A stretch of DNA of 6,414 nt from Spirochaetaceae bacterium (GTDB taxonomy: Bacteria > Spirochaetota > Spirochaetia > Treponematales > Breznakiellaceae): assembly GCA_031255115.1 (NCBI GenBank), contig JAIRTD010000170.1, positions 1 to 6,414 of the forward strand. The letters are read 5' to 3'. The notes under the pieces are model-generated. The model was not told the origin of the DNA. It ran no database searches and saw only the letters and a program-made list of their open reading frames with translations. The position numbers and the translations under genes were made by a program. This document shows positions 1-6,254 of the stretch, one piece after another (position 1 is the stretch's first letter; the number at the start of each line of letters is the position of its first letter).

Positions 1-1
1 C

Positions 2-961
2 CTGCCCCTCCTGGTTTCTTCCCGGTCCGAACGGATCGTGGCCTATGAGGAAGTCGCCGCCCAGACCGCCGTGGAAGAAGCGGCAAAAATAGCCGTCGAA
101 ATGGGAACCGACAGCGCCGAATACGGCCTTGCCTTTGAGACCCTGCCCGGCGCGACAAAATACGACGGCCCGGCTCTGGCCCAATCCATGTCCATAGACA
201 CCAAAGAAGCCTGGTTTTCCTGGATGCGGAACAACCGCAATGATTCTCCTTCTTTTCTTGAGGAACGGTGGAAGCTGGCGGCGGATTTTGTCGAATCCTC
301 GGAACTCAAGCGGCCTGAGGATATGCGGGCCTTTTTGCTCACCCCCAGGGAACACTTTGTCCGGGAGAGAAACAGGGGCCTTGAGTACGCCGATACCTGG
401 CTTCCCATAGGCTACGGGGCGACCATTACCGACCCGGACGTAGTGGCCATGATGACCACCACCCTGGCCATCAATCCCGGAGAAAAAGTGCTCGAAATTG
501 GAACCGGTTCGGGCTACCAGTCGGCGATTCTGTCCTATCTTACTACCGAAGTGTATACTATCGAAATCATCAAGCCCCTTTTTATCGAAACCGACCGGCT
601 TTACCGGGACCTCGAAAAATCCTATCCATCTTACGGATCCATAAACCGTAAACTTGGCGACGGCTATTACGGCTGGGAAAAATACGCCCCCTTTGAGAAG
701 ATCATCGTTACCTGCGCCATAGACCACATACCGCCGCCCCTCTTAAAGCAGCTTAGTCCCGGCGGCATCATGGTTCTGCCTCTGGGTCCTCCGGGCCGTC
801 AGTACATTATGGAGGTTAAAAAAGAGGAGGGCCCCGACGGATCCATCACCCTGAACCGCAGGGACGTTTATAACGGCCTCAGGGTGAGTTTTATCCCGTT
901 CAGGGACGAAATCGGAACTTCCCACAGCATTTCGGGGCCAGATTTCCCCAATTCTCCCTGA
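2..961 (+). CDS. pcm: Protein-L-isoaspartate O-methyltransferase, N-terminally extended, 5' end outside window
   Basis: This enzyme family transfers a methyl group from S-adenosylmethionine to isoaspartyl residues, starting repair of age-damaged proteins. Residues are counted here from the GTG at 38. The PCMT core begins near residue 92: TPREHFV (102-108), LPIGYGATITDP (122-133; aligns with the family GQTIS segment, with Thr131 where E. coli has Ser), SAM-binding motif I VLEIGTGSGY (151-160), the acidic end of strand 2 (VYTIEII, 172-178), the IIVTCAIDHIP motif (222-232), PGGIMVLPLG (241-250) and a closing LRVSFIPF (281-288). The GTG at 38 has no Shine-Dalgarno sequence, and the frame stays open to the left edge (LPLLVSSRSERIV precedes it), so the true start is probably outside the window. 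The roughly 100-residue acidic segment before the core is absent from typical 210-230-residue enzymes. The hydrophobic LPLLVSS stretch could be the end of a signal peptide or membrane segment, but this cannot be judged here. The family call is firm; start and location are not. No clear terminator follows the stop. Confidence 0.
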   Translation: MPLLVSSRSERIVAYEEVAAQTAVEEAAKIAVEMGTDSAEYGLAFETLPGATKYDGPALAQSMSIDTKEAWFSWMRNNRNDSPSFLEERWKLAADFVESSELKRPEDMRAFLLTPREHFVRERNRGLEYADTWLPIGYGATITDPDVVAMMTTTLAINPGEKVLEIGTGSGYQSAILSYLTTEVYTIEIIKPLFIETDRLYRDLEKSYPSYGSINRKLGDGYYGWEKYAPFEKIIVTCAIDHIPPPLLKQLSPGGIMVLPLGPPGRQYIMEVKKEEGPDGSITLNRRDVYNGLRVSFIPFRDEIGTSHSISGPDFPNSP

Positions 962-992
962 TTTGTCCTATAACTGTACCTTATATTGTGCT

Positions 993-1020
993 TTGGACTG
1001 GACATTTTTGGCAATATACT
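993..1020 (+). promoter_or_regulatory. Predicted sigma70-type promoter for the LysM/C39 gene
   Basis: TTGGAC (993-998) and TATACT (1015-1020) are separated by 16 bp, each one or two mismatches from the TTGACA/TATAAT consensus. Transcription would start near 1027, giving a leader of about 165 nt before the ATG at 1194. It starts 31 bp after the methyltransferase stop, so the downstream gene is probably a separate transcription unit. The prediction rests on motif match only. Confidence 0.
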
Positions 1021-1076
1021 GGTATTATTGTTAAGCATGGGGGGATTTTATCCATATATAAGTCCGGGTCTTTCTT

Positions 1077-1147
1077 AAAAAGCCGGCTGCTTTTTCCGAT
1101 ATTAAAAGGGAATCGGGGTAGTTTCGAGTGAAGAACCGATCATTCCC
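1077..1147 (+). promoter_or_regulatory. Potentially structured 5' leader of the LysM/C39 gene
   Basis: The gene-free stretch 962-1193 holds inverted repeats. AAAAAGC (1077-1083) can pair with GCTTTTT (1089-1095) around a 5-nt loop. GGGAATCGG (1108-1116) can pair with CCG (1136-1138) and ATTCCC (1142-1147), giving about nine base pairs interrupted by a 3-nt bulge. CCGAT at 1096-1100 could instead pair with ATCGG at 1112-1116, so two mutually exclusive hairpins share one strand, a layout seen in attenuators and riboswitches. I match it to no known riboswitch class: CTGAGAG at 1154-1160 resembles one short TPP-riboswitch piece, but the rest of that consensus is missing. The pairing was found by eye, without energy calculation or comparative support. 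Confidence 0.
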
Positions 1148-1179
1148 GGCGGCCTGAGAGCTAAGCATCCCAAATATAT

Positions 1180-1183
1180 GGAG
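1180..1183 (+). promoter_or_regulatory. Ribosome binding site of the LysM/C39 gene
   Basis: GGAG lies 10 nt before the ATG at 1194. It supports this start over the later in-frame ATG at residue 33. An in-frame TGA at 1155-1157 closes the frame upstream. A purine run (AAAAGGG, 1185-1191) lies closer to the start and may help. Confidence 0.
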
Positions 1184-1193
1184 TAAAAGGGTT

Positions 1194-2966
1194 ATGGAAG
1201 GATTATTAAAGAATCAAAAACCGGCAAAGCGCAGATATTCTATATATCTTACCCCGCTTTCTCCAAACCGTAAAAATGTTTTTTTTCGTATGCCTGCTTT
1301 TTTAAGCCGTATAGCTGAACACCTAAAGGGTCTGGGGAGCCGCCTGGCCGGGGCCCTCAGACGCGACACCAAGATCACAAGGACCGCCGTCCTTTCCTGT
1401 ATTGGCCTTCTTGTCTGCGGGGCGGTGTTTCTCGTCTGTTTTGCCATAGCCTCTCCCGAGCTTCCTCCGGGAAGCCTGACTTCCACGATCAATGACGTGG
1501 CGGAAAATTACAATATATCTGACAATTATGCCTCGTCGCAGGTGGTATTGCTCCCCGGCGAAGAACAGAACTGGGCGGCCCTTACCGCGTTTGATGACGG
1601 GGAAGAAGAGACCGGCGCGGGCGCTCCGGTAGTTGACCGCAGCACCGATCTTGAATACCGTATCAGGCCCGGAGAGACCCTCTCCGAAATCGCCTACTCG
1701 TACGGCATTTCCTATGACCTTTTGGCGTACTACAACAATATTTCCAACGCAAACCGCATACGGGTCGGAACGGTTATCAAAATCCCCTCTCTGGACCACG
1801 AAAGAACCGCGGCCCAGGCTATGGCGCGGCAGCCCCGGCGTAACACGGCCCCGGCGCGGAGTACCCCGCGAAGCGTCCGCATAGCCTTTGAAAGCAGGGA
1901 CAACGGCGAGCAGGGCGGCGCGGGCCTTACCGTGCAGTTCAGGATAGTCGACCCGCCGGCGGAAAACCTTCAATCTTTTGAATGGGACTTTGGCGACGGT
2001 AAACGGGGTTTCCGCCCCAATCCCAGCTACGAATATACGACGCCCAAGACCTATGTGGTCAGGCTTACGGCGCGGGACGCGGCAGGGGCCGTATACCGTT
2101 CCAACCCCCTCTATGTTGACATACCCCATCCCGGTTCGGTGCGGGAGCATAACACCACCCGCTTTGTAACCCTCTCTTCGCCTGATGAATATTTTGTGGC
2201 CGAGGGGAGTATCGTAAAGGTTGCCCGGTATCAGGACCTGTCCCAGGCTCCGCTGGATTTAAGCGAATCGGATAAATACCTCACCAAGGTACGCTTTGAA
2301 AGGCCCGGTTACTACGGCCTTACGATTCTCCAGGCCAATAATATTGAACAGTACTATTCGGTATTTGTAAGCCCCATACCGACCATGCACGCCGATTCGT
2401 TTGAAGAGGACTTTAACTGGTACAGAACCCAGTTTAATACCGGCACTACCTCCAACTGCGGCCCCGCTTCGGCCTCCATGGCCATAGGCTGGGCCCTGGG
2501 CAGATATTTCCCCGTCTCGTCAGTGCGCCAGACCATAGGCTGGCAGGGCGACGGCGGCACCAGTTTTGAGGAACTTCTCAGGGTAATCAAGAATCAGGAG
2601 ATACCTGCCTATATAAGCCCCATACGTTCGGTTCAAAATATCAAGGATGTTATTGATTCAGGCAATATAGCGATCATACTCTTCCACACCGACGGAGTAC
2701 GGACTTCCCGCGCCGACCCGGCGGCGGATCTTTTTGGCAAATACTACAACGATTCCGTAGGTCACTATATAGTCATCAAGGGCTATTCCCTGAACGGCGA
2801 ATACCTCGTTACCCACGATCCCATACCCAGCGATTGGGGTGTCAACAGTTTCCGCTACGGCGACGAACTGAGCATGATAGGCAGAAACCGCTACTACGCC
2901 TCAAACGAACTGCTTCGCTCCCTCAGGCGCGCCGACATGATTGTGGTTCCCCGGATAAACCCCTAA
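1194..2966 (+). CDS. Membrane-anchored LysM-PKD-C39-like cysteine peptidase domain protein
   Basis: This 590-residue protein is predicted to act outside the cytoplasmic membrane, held at its N-terminus. Residues 1-63 are basic and cytoplasmic by the positive-inside rule. One hydrophobic segment follows (about 64-86), with no cleavage site evident. After a poorly structured acidic stretch come a LysM peptidoglycan-binding domain (about 154-198: YRIRPGETLSEIA at its start, GTVIKIP at its end), a basic Ala/Pro/Arg linker (about 203-227), and a PKD-like beta domain (about 228-311, with the family hallmark FEWDFGDG at 262-269). The C-terminal part (about 405-590) resembles C39-type papain-fold peptidases: SNCGPASASMA gives candidate nucleophile Cys422, GHYIVIKGY gives His524, HDP gives Asp542, and Gln413 may form the oxyanion hole. 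All triad positions are present, so it may be active, but whether it cuts a protein, cuts a wall peptide or only binds is unknown. It is preceded by its own promoter. No neighbour is a transporter or bacteriocin gene, arguing against the classical leader-peptidase role of C39 domains. Confidence 0.
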   Translation: MEGLLKNQKPAKRRYSIYLTPLSPNRKNVFFRMPAFLSRIAEHLKGLGSRLAGALRRDTKITRTAVLSCIGLLVCGAVFLVCFAIASPELPPGSLTSTINDVAENYNISDNYASSQVVLLPGEEQNWAALTAFDDGEEETGAGAPVVDRSTDLEYRIRPGETLSEIAYSYGISYDLLAYYNNISNANRIRVGTVIKIPSLDHERTAAQAMARQPRRNTAPARSTPRSVRIAFESRDNGEQGGAGLTVQFRIVDPPAENLQSFEWDFGDGKRGFRPNPSYEYTTPKTYVVRLTARDAAGAVYRSNPLYVDIPHPGSVREHNTTRFVTLSSPDEYFVAEGSIVKVARYQDLSQAPLDLSESDKYLTKVRFERPGYYGLTILQANNIEQYYSVFVSPIPTMHADSFEEDFNWYRTQFNTGTTSNCGPASASMAIGWALGRYFPVSSVRQTIGWQGDGGTSFEELLRVIKNQEIPAYISPIRSVQNIKDVIDSGNIAIILFHTDGVRTSRADPAADLFGKYYNDSVGHYIVIKGYSLNGEYLVTHDPIPSDWGVNSFRYGDELSMIGRNRYYASNELLRSLRRADMIVVPRINP

Positions 2967-2977
2967 ACGGGATCCAT

Positions 2978-4951
2978 CTATTGTCCGCCAGGAACGCCAT
3001 CTTTGAGGTGTTCCCTGATAAGGGCGGTAAAAGCGCCGCCGTATTTGGCAAGTTTGATTTCTCCTACGCCGTTTACCTCTCCAAAACCGGACAGGGTGAG
3101 CGGTTTTTTTTCGCACATGTCCCTGAGGCTCGCGTCAGAAAAAATAATATACGCGGGAACAGCGGCCTCTCTGGCCAGGTTCTTTCGTAATTCCTTTAAT
3201 TTTGTCATCAGGGCTTCGTCAGTTCCTGATAAAAGAGGCGGCGCAAAACTTTTGGCGGCTCCGGCTTGTTGTTTCGGTCCTTGCCGGCTTGGGGCGGGCT
3301 TTCCCGTGTCCCGCTCTCCGGCGTCCGGTCCTCTACCGTCCGGTCCTCTGCTGTCCCGCCCTCCGGCATCCGGCCCCCTGCTGTCCGTCTGGGGACGCTT
3401 TGGTTCTTCCTTTGCCAGCATCAGGGAAAGGGGCTTTTTGCCTGTAAGGATTTCCTGCCAGAAGCGCCCTTCTTTTACCACCGGATATTCGTCTCCTTCC
3501 AGGGCAAGGTAGTCTTCCTGTATCAGGTAGTCCATAACAGCCCTGATACGGCGGGGTCCGGTATCGGCCATAATGCCGTAGGTGCTGAGGCTGTCTAGCC
3601 CCGCGGCAAGGAGCTTTTCGCTCTTGTTACCCCGCAGTATGTCGATGATCATTGTTTTGCCAAAACTCCGGCCCCGTTGCTTAAGACGCAGCACGCATGA
3701 AATGAGCTTTTGGGCTTCGAGGCTTATATCCGCAGCTTCGAAAAGGGTATTACAGTTGGAACAGTTGCCGCAGTAAGAAGGGGCTTCTTCTCCAAAATAC
3801 CGGAGCAGGCGGGAACGGAGGCAGTCGGTTCCGGTCGCGTAAAAGACCATGCTTTTAAGGAGTTCAAGGTTATGCGCAATAACCGCCTCTCCGGCTTCGT
3901 TGTCATGGTTATTGGTAATAAGAAACTGGTTAATCCGCGTATCCCTGCCGGAATAAAAAAGAACGCAGTCGGCTTCTTCGCCGTCCCGGCCCGCCCGGCC
4001 CGCTTCCTGGTAATAGCTTTCTATGTTTTTGGGCATATTGTAATGGAGTACAAAGGACACATTGGATTTGTCTATGCCCATACCAAAGGCGTTAGTCGCC
4101 ACCATGACGGTTTTGCGGTCATAGAGAAAATCGTCCTGGTTTTCGCGGCGTTCCCGGTCGTCAAGCCCCGCGTGGTAACGGGAAGCGGCATAGCCCTGAC
4201 GGCAGAGCAGGGCCCAGACTTCGTCCACTGTTTTTCTCGTGGCGCAGTATACAATGCCGCTCTTTGCTTTGCGGGGTTCAAGAAAAGCAAGCAGGGCGGC
4301 GTCCTTGTTTTTGGGCTTTTCTACCCCAAAATGAAGGTTCTTCCGGTCAAAACCGGTGGTAATGGCAAAGGGCTGTTTGAGCTCAAGGCCTTTGCGTATA
4401 TCTTCTTTTACCCGCACGGTTGCAGTGGCGGTAAAGGCCGCTACCGCGGGCCGCCTGTCCAGGCTGCCGGTAAATCCGGCTATCTCAAGATAGCTGGGCC
4501 TGAAATCATGCCCCCACTGGGACACGCAGTGGGCCTCGTCAACCACTATCAGGGGAAGCGGTACAGAAGAGGCAAAATGGCGGAGTTCGGCCTTGTGGAG
4601 CCGTTCCGGGGCGAGGTACAGAATGTTGTATTCCCCGGCGGCGGCGCGGCTTACGGTCAGTTCGTATTCAGAAGCAGAAAGAGAACTGTTCAACAGGGCG
4701 GCCTTTATCCCTGATTCCGTAAGGGCGTTTACCTGATCCTTCATAAGGGAAATAAGGGGAGAGATGACCACGGTCATTCCGTCCAGCATGAGGGCGGGTA
4801 TCTGGTAACACAGGGATTTTCCCGCGCCGGTAGGCATTACCGCAAGAACATCACGGCCTTCAAGTATGGCGGTGATGACTTCTTCCTGGCCGGGCCTGAA
4901 AGATCCATACCCAAAAAAAGCCGCAAGAATTTTATGAGGATCTTTTTCCAT
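2978..4951 (-). CDS. recQ: ATP-dependent DNA helicase RecQ
   Basis: RecQ unwinds DNA 3' to 5' using ATP and acts in recombination, repair of stalled forks and suppression of illegitimate exchange. All family landmarks are present in 657 residues (E. coli RecQ has about 609). They are motif 0 around [10 protein letters not shown] (13-22), Walker A MPTGAGKS (39-46), DEAH box (138-141) followed by the aromatic-rich loop [11 protein letters not shown] (144-154), motif III AFTATAT (172-178), and motif [12 protein letters not shown] (315-324). A four-cysteine zinc site follows (Cys377, Cys394, Cys397, Cys400), then an RQC winged-helix region (about 405-510) and a C-terminal HRDC domain (about 575-650). 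The extra length lies in a Gly/Asp/Arg/Pro-rich linker (about 514-570) built from degenerate repeats. The start ATG lies 6 bp after the ychF stop with only a weak GGGAAG next to it, suggesting cotranscription and translational coupling. Its stop faces the convergent LysM gene across 11 bp, with no terminator between. Confidence 0.
   Translation of the reverse strand: MEKDPHKILAAFFGYGSFRPGQEEVITAILEGRDVLAVMPTGAGKSLCYQIPALMLDGMTVVISPLISLMKDQVNALTESGIKAALLNSSLSASEYELTVSRAAAGEYNILYLAPERLHKAELRHFASSVPLPLIVVDEAHCVSQWGHDFRPSYLEIAGFTGSLDRRPAVAAFTATATVRVKEDIRKGLELKQPFAITTGFDRKNLHFGVEKPKNKDAALLAFLEPRKAKSGIVYCATRKTVDEVWALLCRQGYAASRYHAGLDDRERRENQDDFLYDRKTVMVATNAFGMGIDKSNVSFVLHYNMPKNIESYYQEAGRAGRDGEEADCVLFYSGRDTRINQFLITNNHDNEAGEAVIAHNLELLKSMVFYATGTDCLRSRLLRYFGEEAPSYCGNCSNCNTLFEAADISLEAQKLISCVLRLKQRGRSFGKTMIIDILRGNKSEKLLAAGLDSLSTYGIMADTGPRRIRAVMDYLIQEDYLALEGDEYPVVKEGRFWQEILTGKKPLSLMLAKEEPKRPQTDSRGPDAGGRDSRGPDGRGPDAGERDTGKPAPSRQGPKQQAGAAKSFAPPLLSGTDEALMTKLKELRKNLAREAAVPAYIIFSDASLRDMCEKKPLTLSGFGEVNGVGEIKLAKYGGAFTALIREHLKDGVPGGQ
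3308..3379. repeat. Degenerate tandem repeat in the RecQ linker
   Basis: A 27-bp unit at 3308-3334 recurs at 3353-3379 with 23 of 27 positions identical. The 12-mer GTCCGGTCCTCT occurs exactly at 3323-3334 and again at 3338-3349. In RecQ (minus strand) this encodes a run of related short peptides such as DSRGPDAG and DSRGPDGR (residues about 523-550), placed between the RQC and HRDC domains. It is in frame and looks like a local expansion of a flexible linker, so its length probably varies between strains. Confidence 0.
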
Positions 4952-4952
4952 G

Positions 4953-4959
4953 CTTCCCT
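4953..4959 (-). promoter_or_regulatory. Weak ribosome binding site overlapping the ychF stop, for recQ
   Basis: Read on the minus strand, AGGGAAG overlaps the ychF TAG and lies one base from the recQ ATG. The match to a Shine-Dalgarno sequence is partial and the spacing short, so recQ translation probably relies on ribosomes finishing ychF. This decides the recQ start at 4951, which also fits the usual family N-terminus. Confidence 0.
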
Positions 4960-6085
4960 ATACGTTGAATTTGAAGAACACTACGTCCCCGTCTTGCACG
5001 GGGTATTCCCGGCCTTCGACGCGGTACTTGCCGGCTTCTTTTATTTTTGCCTCGCTGCCGTATTGAAGCAGGTCCTCATAGGAATACACTTCGGCCTTGA
5101 TAAAGCCTTTTTCAAAATCACTGTGAATTACCCCGGCGGCTTTGGGGGCGCTGTCCCCGGCGTGTATGGTCCAGGCCCGGCATTCATCGGCGCCGGCGGT
5201 AAAAAAGGTCCTCAGCCCCAGAAGCCTGAAGGCCGCGTGTATCAACGCCGAAAGGCCCGATTCTTTAAGGCCAAGTTCTTCGAGAAATGCGAGGCGGTCT
5301 TCTTCGCTCTCAAGGCTCCCAAGTTCGGCCTCGAATTTGCCGCATATAGGGACCGCCTCCGATCCTTCGGAAGCGGCCCGCCGGCGCACCGCTTCAACAT
5401 GGGCCGAGGGAGCGGCGCCGGAAGCAATGCGCCGCATTTCCGCTTCGTCCACATTGCATACATAGAGCTGGCTCTTGGCGCTGATAAAATGGCAGTCATA
5501 CACGGCCGCTTTTTCGTCGTCGCTCAGGGGAACGGAACGCACCGGTTTTCCGTTTTCAAGCGCCGGGCCTATCTTGTCCAGGGCGGAAAGCACTGTCTCG
5601 GCCTGTTTTTGTTCGGCCTTTGCCTGAACCTTGAGGGCGCGCTCGGCCCTTTCCCGGCGTCTGGACAGGGTATCAAGATCCGCCAGAGCCAGTTCAATAT
5701 TGATGGTCTCCATGTCGGAATCGGGATCTACCGTATTGGACACATGGATAATGTCAGGGTCGTCAAAGCAGCGTACCACCTGGGCTATGACGCCGACTTC
5801 CCTTATATGGGAAAGAAACTGGTTTCCCAGGCCCTCCCCCCTGGAGGCCCCTTTGACAAGGCCCGCGATGTCGACAAATTCCACAGTGGCGGGAATGGTT
5901 TTTTGGGGCTTAAAAATCCCGGAGAGCTTTGTAAGTCTTTGGTCAGGAACATTGACTATACCCACATTGGGGTTAATCGTGCAGAAGGGATAATTGGCCG
6001 CCTCGGCCGCCGCGCCGCTGAGGGCCTGAAAGATCGTTGATTTTCCTACATTGGGGAGTCCCACTATGCCGCAATTAAGTGCCAT
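4958..6085 (-). CDS. ychF: Universally conserved ATPase YchF (Obg-like, OLA1 family)
   Basis: YchF is a cytoplasmic TRAFAC-class P-loop protein that prefers ATP to GTP, associates with ribosomes and is linked to translation and stress responses. The 375 residues match the family length (E. coli about 363). G1 is GLPNVGKST (9-17), switch/G3 is DIAGLVKGAS (72-81), and the atypical G4 NVDE (211-214) replaces NKxD, the change behind ATP preference. His114 (DIIHV) matches the residue linked to hydrolysis in this family, and Cys35 in NYPFCT matches the redox-sensitive cysteine described for YchF proteins. A helical, probably coiled-coil arm spans about 136-170. The C-terminus is a TGS domain (about 290-375: RTFFTAG, then AWTIHAGD, ending DGDVVFFKFNV). 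The start is fixed: an in-frame TAG lies two codons upstream and G1 begins at residue 9. It is the first gene of a probable ychF-recQ operon. Confidence 0.
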   Translation of the reverse strand: MALNCGIVGLPNVGKSTIFQALSGAAAEAANYPFCTINPNVGIVNVPDQRLTKLSGIFKPQKTIPATVEFVDIAGLVKGASRGEGLGNQFLSHIREVGVIAQVVRCFDDPDIIHVSNTVDPDSDMETINIELALADLDTLSRRRERAERALKVQAKAEQKQAETVLSALDKIGPALENGKPVRSVPLSDDEKAAVYDCHFISAKSQLYVCNVDEAEMRRIASGAAPSAHVEAVRRRAASEGSEAVPICGKFEAELGSLESEEDRLAFLEELGLKESGLSALIHAAFRLLGLRTFFTAGADECRAWTIHAGDSAPKAAGVIHSDFEKGFIKAEVYSYEDLLQYGSEAKIKEAGKYRVEGREYPVQDGDVVFFKFNV

Positions 6086-6090
6086 AGCCT

Positions 6091-6119
6091 ATTGTACGGG
6101 CCTGGCCGCGCCGGGTCAA
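6091..6119 (-). promoter_or_regulatory. Strong predicted sigma70-type promoter of ychF, leaderless arrangement
   Basis: On the minus strand TTGACC (6119-6114) and TACAAT (6096-6091) are separated by exactly 17 bp, each one mismatch from consensus. Only 5 bp (AGGCT) separate the -10 box from the ychF ATG at 6085, so transcription should begin at about 6084-6085, on the start codon itself. No Shine-Dalgarno sequence precedes the ATG, which agrees with a leaderless mRNA. Confidence 0.
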
Positions 6120-6130
6120 CGGCTGCTCAC

Positions 6131-6158
6131 ACGCTTGCGCGGTCCAGTACGCTTGCGC
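6131..6158. repeat. 10-bp direct repeat in the divergent intergenic region
   Basis: ACGCTTGCGC occurs at 6131-6140 and 6149-6158, 18 bp apart start to start. Each copy contains the small dyad CGC-TT-GCG. The pair lies just upstream of the ychF -35 box and about 50 bp upstream of the rightward promoter, a fitting place for a regulator. Chance or degenerate repeat DNA is also possible. Confidence 0.
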
Positions 6159-6206
6159 CGCCCACGCGCCTTTGCCGCCTCATCCTAAATCGCGTTATCA
6201 AAAGGC

Positions 6207-6235
6207 TTGTGTTTTGCCTTGTAAAATTATATGAT
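6207..6235 (+). promoter_or_regulatory. Predicted promoter of the right-edge gene
   Basis: TTGTGT (6207-6212) and TATGAT (6230-6235) are 17 bp apart. The expected start near 6242 leaves a leader of only about 12 nt, just enough for the ribosome binding site. The -35 box lies inside a small inverted repeat, AAGGC (6202-6206) and GCCTT (6216-6220), which could be an operator. The -10 match is good and the -35 match moderate. Confidence 0.
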
Positions 6236-6244
6236 AGCCCGTCT

Positions 6245-6249
6245 GGAGG
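6245..6249 (+). promoter_or_regulatory. Strong ribosome binding site for the right-edge gene
   Basis: GGAGG lies 5 nt before the ATG at 6255, the best Shine-Dalgarno sequence in the window. It supports this start and shows that the truncated frame is a real gene. Confidence 0.
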
Positions 6250-6254
6250 TAGTT

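Noticed and set aside
964..1009. TGTCC...GGACA followed by a T-run as a terminator for the methyltransferase gene
   Set aside because: The stem is only 5 bp with a loop of about 31 nt and overlaps the predicted promoter; too weak to call.
1077..1095. AAAAAGC/GCTTTTT hairpin as a rho-independent terminator
   Set aside because: The stem is mostly A-T and the T-run is inside the stem rather than after a GC-rich one; kept only as part of the leader structure.
1151..1170. CTGAGAG motif suggesting a TPP riboswitch
   Set aside because: Only one short piece matches; the second conserved TPP segment and the paired helices are absent, and the downstream gene is unrelated to thiamine.
1178..1186. Two-codon frame ATG GAG TAA just before the LysM/C39 start
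   Set aside because: The ATG has no ribosome binding site and its bases form the GGAG site used by the real start; most likely chance.
1323..2150. 275-codon open frame on the minus strand inside the LysM/C39 gene
   Set aside because: The plus-strand frame has clear LysM and PKD motifs there; the minus frame is Arg/Gly-rich with no domain.
3308..3379. CRISPR-like or mobile-element repeat
   Set aside because: The units are in frame within recQ, have no regular unique spacers and encode a plausible linker.
3710..4714. 334-codon open frame on the plus strand opposite recQ
   Set aside because: It covers the conserved helicase core in antisense and shows no motif or translation signal of its own.
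4934..6040. 368-codon open frame on the plus strand opposite ychF
   Set aside because: It lies antisense to the highly conserved YchF, has low-complexity Gly/Ala/Phe-rich content, no ribosome binding site and no recognisable domain. It is a shadow of GC-biased codon use.
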